Origin: Siphonodentalium dalli
Lineage: Eukaryota; Mollusca; Scaphopoda; Gadilida; Siphonodentaliidae
Direction: 5' to 3'
Length of the DNA: 64,000 bases
Assembly: GCA_032622095.1 (NCBI GenBank)
Contig: CP136066.1
Coordinates: 9,325,784 to 9,389,783 of the forward strand
In this document: piece after piece, positions 1-12,300 of the stretch
Layout of the letters: the number at the start of each line of letters is the position of its first letter
Position numbering within the stretch: the first letter of the stretch is position 1
The notes under the pieces: model-generated
Seen by the model: only the letters and a program-made list of their open reading frames with translations
What the model was told of the DNA's origin: nothing
Databases searched by the model: none
Made by a program: the position numbers and the translations under genes

Positions 1-942
1 AATGCCTCAATGTTAACCGACTAAAATATGGATACAAACACTGTAACTAAACGCATTTTGACTGTCAATATTGGGTTACAAGCAACACAATATTTGGTAT
101 GGTTTGCAGCGCATTATTGAATAATCCACTGGGTTTATTACTAAATTTGACTGAAAATATTCAGTTAATTACAACAGGATAAATTGGGTAGAAAATATTT
201 AGTCAATCGTCTGAAAAAGTTGGGTCAGGTTTGATGCGCGTTAGTCCCTTCGTGCTCAGCCTGTTATCGCAAAAAAAAAACAGCTCAAAATGAACATGTT
301 GTCCCGGTCCACGCGTGACTCTGCTTCAGAATACAGTATTATGCAAACCAGTTCAGTATGAACATTTTGTCACATACATAAGTAAACACGAGCCACGAAC
401 ATAAATGCCACTATATTTATAGCATCGTCGATTGCCATACGAACGTATCAGATAAATCAACAGGACCCATCGATCTCATATGAGTATATCAGTACCAGTT
501 GAATATATTAGCAGACTTGATGGCTAGTGCATCGAATATACTGACTTAAAAACAGCTAGTCATCACCCTGGCCAAGTGGTCATGATAATGTGCTATGATA
601 CGTGTGGGTCTTGATCAATTGATTGGATGTTACGGCAAACCGATGATATTAAACACACTGCGGTATTTGGCAAATACAGCTATTTTTCTAAAGTTGTCAT
701 GTTTACGGTGATCGGATAATCTGAATATATCCAGGAAATTATGGGTGCTAAACATTAAAAATATATTTTTGCGAAATAATCTAAAATTGTTTGCATTAGT
801 TTTTGAAAATCGACTATAAGCATGGTTATTCGCGAAGTTTTGCAGGACCACTTGGCAATATGTCTCCGTGTATATAGGAGATAGTCGTTCACATCACAAT
901 CACGTGTGATTTACCTACTGAGCTTAGTGCTCTAGCCAAATC
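1..942. other. no gene recognised
   Basis: AT-rich sequence with stops in all frames. I see no gene, tandem repeat or terminal inverted repeat here. Confidence 0.6.
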
Positions 943-1070
943 GACTGTACCAGGATTGGTATATATATGGACTGCACCAGGATTTGTATATATGGACTGC
1001 ACCACGATTGGTATATATGGACTGCACCACGATTGGTAAATATGGACTGCACCATGATTATTATATAAGG
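943..1070. repeat. 25-27 bp minisatellite, about 5 copies
   Basis: The motif GACTGCACCAGGATTGGTAT starts at about 943, 970, 995, 1020 and 1045, so the period is 25-27 bp. Copies differ by point changes and by the length of a TATA stretch. Frames running through it are repeat artefacts. Confidence 0.85.
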
Positions 1071-1478
1071 ACGATATTTGTATTTTATCATTTCTGTTTC
1101 CTGCGATTCCGTGTGCGCAGTGACGTGGATGAAATTCGCTAGGGGTTTCCACCTTTCCAACTGCACCCCGTTGAATAAGACCATACTCCTATGTTCGAGA
1201 AATAACATGGCCACTCCTTTTGGTTGGACCTGTAGGTTTTATCTTTTTGTTGGACCTTTCCAATTGGTCTGAAAACCGTAATATAACAAACCTAGAAGCA
1301 ATCGTTTTGAAAATTACAAACACACACTTATAACCTAATTGGAATATGTTAAATCCAGTGCAAATATCAATAGAAACGACCCATATATGTGTCTAAACTA
1401 CCGACGTGCTTGCCTGATAAACTGACATGTACTTTACACATTATACATACGAGCAACCGATTATATATAGAATATACC
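1071..1478. other. no gene recognised
   Basis: Nothing supportable in this stretch. Short frames on both strands have no recognisable composition or motif. Confidence 0.55.
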
Positions 1479-1577
1479 ATAGTGTTTCTGAATAACAAAT
1501 TTAATCCACTCGCTAAAGCTCGTGGTGTAAATCGCCAATCCCACTCGTGGATTGAATTTGTTATTCAGAAACACTAT
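1479..1577. repeat. fold-back hairpin, 31-bp arms
   Basis: Left arm 1479-1509 and right arm 1547-1577 are inverted copies with one mismatch (both read ATAGTGTTTCTGAATAACAA on their own strand), around a 37-bp loop. This could be a tiny palindromic MITE or the collapsed remnant of a larger inverted-repeat element. No target duplication is evident. Confidence 0.85.
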
Positions 1578-2028
1578 GCGTATATTTTGTTTATGCCACG
1601 ATCTTTTCTTTGCGATGGATAAACACTTTTCCGTTCAAATTGCATGGAAATTTTAATCCACTCTGCGAAGTTTAATCAACAGTATGCACGTTTAATCAAC
1701 AGGCTTTGTTTATATAGTAAGATAGGCGATCGTGGTATAAATTCACATACTAAACATCGTGAGAGGTGGTATATTCGTAACACACATGCTTATATGAGCT
1801 TATATGGGCGCTAATTGATAAATATCTTAAAACCAATACCCCACTTTTAAGGTCAATGTTGAGGTAGCTGTCGGCTTCAGAAATGTCGACAGTCATTGTT
1901 AATGGGTTCAGCATATTCGAATTATGTTATAACGTGTATATGTGTACGTTTCCCCAATAATGCTTATATGTTTGTCATTTGATTTGCGACTACGATTTTA
2001 TGACGCACCATATACTCGTGAAAATACG
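1578..2028. other. no gene recognised
   Basis: AT-rich with no gene. Phrases of the type TTTAATCAACAG recur at about 1670-1705 but do not form a regular array. Confidence 0.55.
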
Positions 2029-2262
2029 CACATAATCGACCTATATTGTCAAATAGGTACATAATCGACCTATAATGTGAAATAGGTACATAATCGACCT
2101 ATAATGTGAACTAGGTACATAATCGACCTATAATGTTAATAGGTACATAATCGACCTATAATGTGAAATAGGTACATAATCGACTTATAATGTGAATAGG
2201 TACATAATCGACTTATAATGTGAATAGGTACATAATCGACCTATAATGTGAAATAGGTACAT
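2029..2262. repeat. 28-29 bp minisatellite, about 8 copies
   Basis: Units have the core ACATAATCGACCTATAATGT followed by GAAATAGGT. Single-base length changes occur in the GAAATAGG part and C/T variation in GACCTATA/GACTTATA. Head-to-tail and otherwise regular. Confidence 0.9.
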
Positions 2263-2511
2263 ACTGAGCAGATAATAAATCATGTAAGTTATTTCGTTTT
2301 ATGGCGTCGGCCACAGTGAAAACACATGTTGAAGAGCGTGTGCCTGCAAAGGTGCGAGTTGGCTTATGTATGTCGTTGTGCTTAGAATGGTATCAGTATG
2401 GGTTGACAATTTAACTAAAACGCTCTCGTTTTCTGCAATATCTACTCAAAATGAGCCGATTCTAAGCAGATTATCTACATAAACCAAGTTATGTTATTGC
2501 GGTTTTATGAC

Positions 2512-2662
2512 TAGTGTTACGCCGAGTTATGTAGTTACTGACGAGTATTGTGGTAGCTCACGAGTTATGTAGTAACAATCGACGAGTTTTGTGGTAGCTG
2601 ACGAGATTGGTAGTAACATCGACGAGTTTTGTAGCAACAATTTTTAGTCAGTTTCAAAGGCA
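2512..2662 (+). repeat. left inverted end of the foldback-like element
   Basis: Made of recurring ~21-23 bp blocks of the type ACGAGTTTTGTGGTAGC and ACGAGTTATGTAGTAAC, some separated by AATCG. It mirrors 4030-4232 with scattered substitutions and indels, and ends near GTTTCAAAGGC. Confidence 0.85.
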
Positions 2663-2794
2663 TGCGTACCATACAGTTATTGTTACTAATAATCGTTTCA
2701 CTTTGTTTTTGCAATATAGACAACTTTACGCCACCTCTTGGTTCTTGGTTCGTTCTTGTGGATACCCATGTGATTTGACAAAGTAACACTCTGC

Positions 2795-3960
2795 ATATTC
2801 AATCTGCAGAGAAACGGCGGAGGGGTGACGAGGGATCAACATCAAGTTGAACTACAACGCCATTACCGCCAGAACGCGGCGTCTGGGGCAATCGCCAAGT
2901 TAATAGTATGGTCATAGTACTTCTTGATACGAAGTTTCGCCTCGATCTGCCGAGAAACAGCTGACGAGTGACGATAGACCACAATCAGGTTGAGCTACAA
3001 CGCCATTAATGCCAGAACGCGATGTTTGAGGCAATCTGGAACAGTTCCAAGTTAATAGTATGGCCATAGTGTTTATACATGCGAAGTTACGCCTCGATTT
3101 ACCGATAAACTGTGGAGGGGTGACGCCGGACCACCATTACAATCGGGACCAGCTCCAAGTTAATAGAATGGCCATAATACTTCTAGGTACGAAGTTTCGC
3201 CTCGATCTGCAGAGAAACAGCGGATGAGTTACGATGGATCACCATCAGGTTGAGCTACAACGTCATTGCCACCAGAACGCGACGGCTAACGTAGTCGGGA
3301 CCTGGTCCACATCAATACCATGGCCACAATACGTCTAGATACGAAGTTTCGTCCCGATCTGCCGATAAACAGCGGATGAGTGACGATGGACCACCATCAG
3401 GTGGAGATACAACGTAATGACGTCAGAACGCGACATCTGACGAAATGGGGACCATGTCCAAGTTAATAGCATGGCCACAGTACTTCTAGGTACGAAGTCT
3501 CGCTCATATCTGCCGAAAAACGGCGCAGCAGTGACGATGGACCAATATCAAGTTGAGCTACAACGCCATTAACGTCAGAACGCGACGTCTGAGGTAATCG
3601 GGGCCAGGTCCACATAAATAACATGGCCACAATACGTCTATGCACCAAGTTTCGAACTGATCTGCCGATTAACTGCGGAGGAGTGACGAGGGACCATCAT
3701 CGAGTTGAGCTACAACATCATTAACGTCAGAACGCGACGTCTGGTGTAATTGGGACCAGGTCCAAGTTAGGGAGAGGAGGGTATTCTAAGTGAATATAGC
3801 ACTTGTCCTCCAATCCCTTTTGTCATATTCATTATGAACAAATAAAATATGTTTAAACAAAAAATAGTACTTCTCAGTACGAAGTTTGGCTCAGATCTGC
3901 CGAGAAACGGCGCAGCAGTGACGACAGGACCAACATCAAGTTGAGCTACAGTGTCATTAA
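2795..3960. repeat. ~152-bp tandem array inside the element
   Basis: The landmark ATCTGCCGAGAAAC recurs at about 2800, 2945, 3097, 3203, 3355, 3507, 3659 and 3893, giving a modal period near 152 bp. Unit three lacks about 46 bp. The last interval is about 80 bp too long because of an AT-rich insert near 3770-3870 that contains AATAAA and ends in an A-rich run. Other shared phrases are CAAGTTGAGCTACAACGCCA and CCAGAACGCGACGTCTG. The short frames here are artefacts. Confidence 0.85.
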
Positions 3961-4029
3961 CGTCCACCACACAAACAATTACACAAAACACATTGCATTT
4001 ACTATATAAGATTTTATTGAAGGCGCCTT

Positions 4030-4232
4030 TGAAACTTACTAAACATTGTTGCTTGTTTTTACTACAAAACTCGTCGAAATTTTACTACAAAACTCGTAAC
4101 CTGAAATTACTACATAACTCGTCGATTTTACTACAAAACTCGTGAGCTACCACAAAACTCGTCGATTGTTACTACATGACTCGTGAGCTACCACAAAACT
4201 CGTCAGTTACTACATAACTCGGCGTAACACTA
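4030..4232 (-). repeat. right inverted end of the foldback-like element
   Basis: Reverse-complement counterpart of 2512-2662, with extra copies of the TACTACAAAACTCGTCG block. It is therefore about 50 bp longer than the left end, which suggests subrepeat gain or loss. Confidence 0.85.
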
Positions 4233-4594
4233 GTCTATACCACTTAATATCATATGTGGAAAACAGACACCAACTGAGATTGGACAAGTTCCACCTGATG
4301 GGTATTTCAGACCAAAAGTATATGCTGCTGTTGGTCTAAAACATACCCCTATTGATTACTGGATTGAAAATCAAACGATGAGACTGACTTTCGGTGGTGT
4401 CGGGCATGACATTTTGCCACGTCCCTGTGTGTGCTGTTATTAAACATGGAGCATCTGACAGTTTTATTGGAGCACCGCTTTGAGTTATCATTGTATCACG
4501 ATGTGCGCGCACCCGGGCAACTAACGACGTATCGGTAAATCGAGCATACAGTTCGTTAATTTCCGCAAACCATATTCTCACCCTATATATCACC
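4233..4594. other. no gene recognised
   Basis: Flank of the foldback-like element. One minus-strand frame runs through 4336-4653 but shows no recognisable protein and enters the next repeat. Confidence 0.5.
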
Positions 4595-4875
4595 ACGGGA
4601 CGATACATTATTTCGGGGCGATATGGTATTCCGGGACGTGTGTACATGTACATCGTGATGAGAATGGACGATACAGTATGCCATGACGTTTGTAACTAAT
4701 GATGAGAATGGGACAATACAGTATTCCGGGGCGATAAGGTATTCCGGGACGTGTGTATATCGTGATGAGAATAGACGATACACTATTCCGGGACGTTTGT
4801 AACTATAATGATGAGAATGGATGATACATTATTCCGGAACGTTTCTAAATCATGATGGGAATACACGGTGAAACA
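4595..4875. repeat. degenerate ~60-bp tandem repeat
   Basis: Phrases such as GATGAGAATGGACGATACA, TATTCCGGGACGTTTGTAAC and GGGGCGATA(T/A)GGTATTCC recur four to five times at 50-65 bp intervals with many changes. An old, decaying minisatellite. Confidence 0.7.
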
Positions 4876-4929
4876 ATGGGGACAAATATTCTAGCAGTTC
4901 GTTTTCCTTTTCGAAAAATTAGTCTCAAA

Positions 4930-6515
4930 TTTAATGCACGAGCCACATCTCTGATAATAACATAATGTACCGTGAACAACATATCGTACATGGCGCCCAC
5001 GAGTCACATCTCTGATAATAACTTACTGTACCGCGAATAACATACTGCACCGCGAACAACATAATAACATACTGTACCGCGAACAACATAATAACATACT
5101 GTACCGCGAATAACATACTGTACCGCGAATAAAATACTGTACCGCGAACAACATAATAACATATTGTACCGCGAATAACATACTGTACCGCGAATAACAT
5201 ACTGTACCGCGAATAACATACTGCACCGCGAACAACATAATAACATACTGTACCGCGAATAACATACTGTACCGCGAATAACATACTGTACCGCGAATAA
5301 CATACTGTACCGCGAATACCATACTGCACCGCGAACAACATAATAACATACTGTACCGCGAATAACATACTGTACCGCGAATAAAATACTGTACCGCGAA
5401 CAACATAATAACATATTGTACCGCGAATAACATACTGTACCGCGAATAACATACTGTACCGCGAATAACATACTGCACCGCGAACAACATAATAACATAC
5501 TGTACCGCGAACAACATAATAACATACTGTACCGCGAATAACATACTGTACCGCGAATAAAATACTGTACCGCGAACAACATAATAACATATTGTACCGC
5601 GAATAACATACTGTACCGCGAATAACATACTGTACCGCGAATAACATACTGCACCGCGAACAACATAATAACATACTGTACCGCGAATAACATACTGTAC
5701 CGCGAATAACATACTGTACCGCGAATAACATACTGCACCGCGAACAACATAATAACATACTGTACCGCGAATAACATACTGTACCGCGAATAACATACTG
5801 TACCGCGAATAACATACTGCACCGCGAACAACATAATAACATACTGTACCGCGAATAACATACTGTACCGCGAATAACATACTGCACCGCGAACAACATA
5901 ATAACATACTGTACCGCGAATAACATACTGTACCGCGAATAACATACTGCACCGCGAACAACATAATAACATACTGCACCGCGAATAACATACTGTACCG
6001 CAAATAACATACTGCACCGCGAACAACATAATAACATACTGCACCGCGAATAACATACTGAACGCGAATAACATACTGCACCGCGAACAACATAATAACA
6101 TACTGCACCGCGAATAACATACTGAACGCGAATAACATACTGCACCGCGAACAACATAATAACATACTGCACCGCGAATAACATACTGAACGCGAATAAC
6201 ATACTGCACCGCGAACAACATAATAACATACTGCACCGCGAATAACATACTGAACGCGAATAACATACTGCACCGCGAACAACATAATAACATACTGCAC
6301 CGCGAATAACATACTGAACGCGAATAACATACTGAACGCGAATAACATACTGCACCGCGAACAACATAATACCATTATGTACCGCGAACATCTTTGATAA
6401 TAACATACCGTACCGTGAACAACATATCGTACATGGCGCCCTCGAGCCACATCGCTGATAATAACATACTGTACCGCGAACAACATATCGTACATGGCGC
6501 CCATGATATGTGAGG
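4930..6515. repeat. 19/27/18-bp satellite with higher-order structure
   Basis: About 1.58 kb of three related units: 19 bp (TGTACCGCGAATAACATAC), 27 bp (TGCACCGCGAACAACATAAT plus AACATAC) and 18 bp (TGAACGCGAATAACATAC). From about 6020 to 6350 they form a regular 19+18+27 = 64-bp higher-order unit. Between 5100 and 5650 longer mixed blocks repeat. Both ends carry a degenerate unit containing ACAACATATCGTACATGGCG. The complement of the unit contains no stop codon and 19 is not a multiple of three, so three minus-strand frames of 429-498 codons stay open by chance. Confidence 0.95.
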
Positions 6516-7185
6516 CCACGCTATATCAGTTATGGACGCGACCAACAGCGTCGACATGGATGATATCGAAGTATGTTAAATTCCCAGTCGCATTTTTAAA
6601 TCCTGGTCGTATTTTCAAATCCTGATCGTATACAATTTTGTTGTTTTACCTGAATTCCGCCGAGACAGATTCGGGATTGAGTAGCGGATGTTTCCAGTTA
6701 CATCACGCTTTTGTTTGTGTGTGACCGTGGTATCGCAATGATCCGTCCCGTTGTCCAGTATAACAAAGAGACAACAGGCTTGGAGATCGATACAACATGG
6801 TATATCTCAATTGAGAACGTCACTCGTTTTTAAATTCGCACAGTGCTATTTTTTCGCTCATACATGATGTTTTAAATTCGTGCATTTTTAATTCGTGAAC
6901 CGTGCTGGGCGAATTCAAAACTGAAACAATTTTTTCGTAAAAGTCTTGTATTTGATGACATTTTCAGTTCTTAATCGTTCCTTAATATATGGGTCTATTT
7001 TGAATAACATCAACACGAAATTGTAAATTGAGCATAACACGACCTGCATCATCATTAGGGAAGATGTGTGTTTATGAATGCTCCAAATAATCATTATTAT
7101 ATCTAAACAGTTGAACAGGAAACATCATTGAAATGAAGTCAAATGAAGTACCGCAACAACCGCGCAAGCCGATGAGTTGAGAAAG
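6516..7185. other. no gene recognised
   Basis: Unique-looking sequence. Short echoes such as TTTTAAATTCGTGCA (6828-6900) and TTTTAAATCCTGGTCGTAT (6594-6630) occur two or three times. No gene is visible. Confidence 0.5.
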
Positions 7186-7189
7186 CACC

Positions 7190-7890
7190 ACCGCTTAAAA
7201 CACGATCACTTAAAACACCATAACATGTATGCGTGTATTTTACACACAATCACTTGTTTCCGTGTATGTTAAAACACCATCACTTGTGTATATTAAACAC
7301 CATCACGTGTCTGCGCGTATTTTAAACACCATCTATTGTCTGTCTGTTAAACAACATCACTTGTCTGCGTGCATGTTAAACAACACTACATGTATGCGTG
7401 TATTTTAAACACCATCGCTTGTCTGTGTGTATGTTAAGCACCATCACTTTTCTGCGTGTATTTTAAACATCATCATTTGTATGCGTGTATTTTAAACAAC
7501 ATGACGTGTCTGCGTGTATATAAAACACCATCACTTGTATGCGTGTATTTTAATCACCATCATTTGTCTGCGTGTAATTTAAACACCATAACTTGTCTGC
7601 GTGTATTTTAAACACCATCACGTGTCTGCGTGTATTTTAAACACCATAACTTGTCTGCGTATATTGTAAACACCATCACTTGTCTGCGTGTATTTTAAAC
7701 ACCATCACTTGTATGCGTGTATTTTAAAATTAATAACTTGTCTGCGTATATTATAAACACCATCACTTGTCTGTGTGTATTTTAAACACCATCACTTGTC
7801 TGCGTGCATTTTAAACACCATCACTTGTCTGCGTGTATTTTAAACACCATCACTTGACTGCGTGAATTTAAACACCATTACTTGTCTCGC
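7190..7890. repeat. 29-bp minisatellite, about 23 copies
   Basis: Consensus ACTTGTCTGCGTGTATTTTA plus AACACCATC, period 29 bp. Units vary at CTGC/ATGC and in the T run, and copies are more degenerate at the left end. Confidence 0.92.
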
Positions 7891-8054
7891 GCCAATTTAT
7901 TGTTTTTAGCGGCCAATATTCGGTCTTTGGCGGCCTGTAAAACCAAATCATTTGGTGCCAGAACAAAATATCTTTCATATTGGTTACAAGTCGGTTCTAC
8001 AGCCAAAACTATCATGGAACACCAGTTGATACAAAATATTATATAGATTGTAAG

Positions 8055-8125
8055 ATGCATAGTATGCAACAGTGGAGTCAGTCCTAGACTATTTATCAAT
8101 GGCGAAGCTGGTTCGATTCCAGATA
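8055..8125 (+). other. tRNA-like sequence, possible SINE head
   Basis: A block resembling an RNA polymerase III A box (GCAACAGTGGAGTCAG, about 8065-8080) lies about 40 bp before a strong B-box match, GGTTCGATTCC. The B box is framed by CTGG/CCAG like a T-arm stem. I cannot close an acceptor stem, so this is not called a functional tRNA. A tRNA pseudogene or tRNA-derived SINE is the likeliest reading. Confidence 0.35.
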
Positions 8126-9369
8126 CAAATGAATTGTATTTATCCCGAACGACCCATTTAATGTTAGGTTAAACTATGAATGCGTTAGGTGACTTCACTT
8201 CCATGAATGCATGTTGCACATTCTTAGATCGCATGGATGCATATTGATCAGTATGACATAGTATTGTGCATTCAAAGCTAACGATTATCGGTATATAGAT
8301 CCCGCGTTATATGTCATGACACTGACAGCTGTCACTGGCGATCGATGTATCGATAAGCCGCGATTTCTTACTAGAAATCGTAAATCGATTTCTCAAATCG
8401 GGTTTCGTTCCATTCGAATATGTAATAGCTATAACTCAGATATTGTCGTTGGTATGCTTATGCCCAATACATCGATGTTAGTGCTTATAGTATGCGTAAT
8501 ATATTGTACATAATTATGAAAATGGATATGGTGCTCGCGATTAGATGCCACTAGCCATCTAATCGTGAACCCCGATTACATATAGTGTGCTATATAATCC
8601 TAGGCCTATTGGCCGAATGGCAGACAGGAACATAGTTGTTTGCCGGCTTACGGACTGACGGCTTTCAGTCTTGTACCATTTGTTTAGAAAAGCAACACAA
8701 TGAAATTATTTGAAAACAACATTGTTGCCTGCAGTGTACATCATTGGATGTTTATTCGCGCCACCAAACCATGGGTGATTATAGTCTTTAGCTCTAGACG
8801 CTAGAGAATACAGAGAGTGGACCAAGCTGGATGCCAGGTTGAGTTCAATCCCCTCGCTACGCTGATCCGACCACTACCATTATGTATAGTTTCGTGATTA
8901 AATATATTTGTTTTTGTGTTTTAAGTATTTTGTCAGTTACATGTACAACTAATTCTGGCTCGATCTAGCCAAATTTAAAATGAACACGAACAGTTCAGTT
9001 TCTCAGAATGAATTGAAACCGACAAAAGTGTTAAATACAAATTATGTTTACATAATGACAGTGTTAAGTCCAGAGTATCATGGGTGTGGTTTATGCCTTG
9101 CTTAATTAATAACTGCAGATTTAGATTATATCCGTCAAATAGTTTTCAAAAAGGACATATATCACAAAATCAACTACTATGGATAAGAATTACAAAATAG
9201 GGCACTACGTCACTACAATTCGTGTTCTTTCTGTCAGTTATCGTTTTACCATCTCCGTAGCAACGAAAACGGTTTTGTGAAGCCAAACATGGACACGCGA
9301 ACTGTTCGTGTGATCATAGAACCAGCGACTGCTTATAACTTGGCAAAAGCATAACTAAGCGCAAAATGA
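8126..9369. other. no protein gene recognised
   Basis: No coding feature. It contains a 10-bp-arm hairpin at 8538-8565 (CGATTAGATG, 8-nt loop, CATCTAATCG) and a second tRNA-like stretch listed separately. The sequence just before 9370 is the junction with the 61-bp satellite. Confidence 0.5.
8785..8862 (+). other. tRNA-like sequence, possible SINE head
   Basis: TTTAGCTCTAGACGCTAGAG resembles a tRNA D-arm/A box. CTGGATGCCAGG followed by GAGTTCAATCCCC resembles the variable loop and B box. Spacing fits a tRNA but the stems pair poorly, so it is degenerate or SINE-derived. Confidence 0.35.
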
Positions 9370-12300
9370 TCCGCAAACATAACTATATGATATCACTGCG
9401 AGTGGCACGACCTTTGAGTGGCACTATACTCACGCAAACATAACTATATGATATCACTGCGAGTGGCACGACCTTTGAGTGGCACTATACTCACGCAAAC
9501 ATAACTATATTATATCACTGCGAGTGGCACGACCTTTGAGTGGCACTATACTCACGCAAACATAACTATATGATCTCACTGCGAGTGACACGACCTTTGA
9601 GTGGCACTATACTCACGCAAACATAACTATATGATATCACTGCGAGTGGCACGACCTGTGAGTGGCACTATACTCACGCAAACATAACTATATTATATCA
9701 CTGCGAGTGGCACGACCTTTGAGTGGCACTATTCTCACGCAAACATAACTATATGATCTCACTGCGAGTGACACGACCTTTGAGTGGCACTATACTCACG
9801 CAAACATAACTATATGATATCACTGCGAGTGGCACGACCTTTGAGTGGCACTATACTCACGCAAACATAACTATATGATATCACTGCGAGTGGCACGACC
9901 TTTGAGTGGCACTATACTCACGCAAACATAACTACATGATATCACTGCGAGTGACAAGACCTTTGAGTGGCACTATACTCACGCAAACATAACTATATGC
10001 TATCACTGCGAGTGGCACGACCTTTGAGTGGCACTATACTCACGCAAACATAACTATATGCTATCACTGCGAGTGGTAAGACCTTTGAGTGGCACTATAC
10101 TCACGCAAACATAACTATATGCTATCACTGCGAGTGGCAAGACCTTTGAGTGGCACTATACTCACGCAAACATAACTATATGCTATCACTGCGAGTGGAA
10201 AGACCTTTGAGTGGCACTATACTCACGCAAACATAACTATATGCTATCACTGCGAGTGGTAAGACCTTTGAGTGGCACTATACTCACGCAAACATAACTA
10301 TATGCTATCACTGCGAGTGGCAAGACCTTTGAGTGGCACTATACTCACGCAAACATAACTATATGCTATCACTGCGAGTGGAAAGACCTTTGAGTGGCAC
10401 TATACTCACGCAAACATAACTATATTATATCACTGCGAGTGGCACGACCTTTGAGTGGCACTATACTCACTGCAAACATAACTATATGATCTCACTGCGA
10501 GTGACACGACCTTTGAGTGGCACTATACTCACGCAAACATAACTATATGCTATCACTGCGAGTGGCACGACCTTTGAGTGGCACTATACTCACGCAAACA
10601 TAACTATATTATATCACTGCGAGTGGCACGACCTTTGAGTGGCACTATACTCACGCAAACATAACTATATGATCTCACTGCGAGTGACACGACCTTTGAG
10701 TGGCACTATACTCACGCAAACATAACTATATGATATCACTGCGAGTGGCACGACCTGTGAGTGGCACTATACTCACGCAAACATAACTATATTATATCAC
10801 TGCGAGTGGCACGACCTTTGAGTGGCACTATACTCACGCAAACATAACTATATGATCTCACTGCGAGTGACACGACCTTTGAGTGGCACTATACTCACGC
10901 AAACATAACTATATGATATCACTGCGAGTGGCACGACCTTTGAGTGGCACTATACTCACGCAAACATAACTATATGATATCACTGCGAGTGGCACGACCT
11001 TTGAGTGGCACTATACTCACGCAAACATAACTACATGATATCACTGCGAGTGACAAGACCTTTGAGTGGCACTATACTCACGCAAACATAACTATATGCT
11101 ATCACTGCGAGTGGCACGACCTTTGAGTAGCACTATACTCACGCAAACATAACTATATGCTATCACTGCGAGTGGTAAGACCTTTGAGTGGCACTATACT
11201 CACGCAAACATAACTATATTATATCACTGCGAGTGGCACGACCTTTGAGTGGCACTATACTCACTGCAAACATAACTATATGATCTCACTGCGAGTGACA
11301 CGACCTTTGAGTGGCACTATACTCACGCAAACATAACTATATGCTATCACTGCGAGTGGCACGACCTTTGAGTGGCACTATACTCACGCAAACATAACTA
11401 TATTATATCACTGCGAGTGGCACGACCTTTGAGTGGCACTATACTCACGCAAACATAACTATATGATCTCACTGCGAGTGACACGACCTTTGAGTGGCAC
11501 TATACTCACGCAAACATAACTATATGATATCACTGCGAGTGGCACGACCTGTGAGTGGCACTATACTCACGCAAACATAACTATATTATATCACTGCGAG
11601 TGGCACGACCTTTGAGTGGCACTATACTCACGCAAACATAACTATATGATCTCACTGCGAGTGACACGACCTTTGAGTGGCACTATACTCACGCAAACAT
11701 AACTATATGATATCACTGCGAGTGGCACGACCTTTGAGTGGCACTATACTCACGCAAACATAACTATATGATATCACTGCGAGTGGCACGACCTTTGAGT
11801 GGCACTATACTCACGCAAACATAACTACATGATATCACTGCGAGTGACAAGACCTTTGAGTGGCACTATACTCACGCAAACATAACTATATGCTATCACT
11901 GCGAGTGGCACGACCTTTGAGTAGCACTATACTCACGCAAACATAACTATATGCTATCACTGCGAGTGGTAAGACCTTTGAGTGGCACTATACTCACGCA
12001 AACATAACTATATGCTATCACTGCGAGTGGCAAGACCTTTGAGTGGCACTATACTCACGCAAACATAACTATATGCTATCACTGCGAGTGGAAAGACCTT
12101 TGAGTGGCACTATACTCACGCAAACATAACTATATGCTATCACTGCGAGTGGTAAGACCTTTGAGTGGCACTATACTCACGCAAACATAACTATATGCTA
12201 TCACTGCGAGTGGCAAGACCTTTGAGTGGCACTATACTCACGCAAACATAACTATATGCTATCACTGCGAGTGGAAAGACCTTTGAGTGGCACTATACTC

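Larger units (their letters stand above)
2512..4232. mobile_element. foldback-like element with long inverted ends
   Basis: The ends are inverted copies: the left starts GTGTTACGCCGAGTTATGTA and the right ends with its complement. Similarity continues inward for about 150-200 bp, as far as a shared GTTTCAAAGGC motif. Both flanks read CTAG, so the duplication could be TA or CTAG; the symmetry makes it undecidable by eye. The interior is an array of ~152-bp units with no transposase frame, so the element is non-autonomous. Long inverted ends made of subrepeats are known from Foldback-type elements. Bivalve pearl elements also carry internal ~160-bp tandem repeats, but without such long inverted ends. 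The class assignment is inference. Confidence 0.75.

Noticed and set aside
2512-4232. Helitron (pearl/DINE-like) classification
   Set aside because: The internal tandem core fits, but long terminal inverted repeats and possible target duplication do not fit a Helitron.
4931-6519. Minus-strand frames of 429-498 codons
   Set aside because: They lie wholly in the 19-bp satellite and are open in three frames because the unit has no stop codon; the translations are pure repeat.
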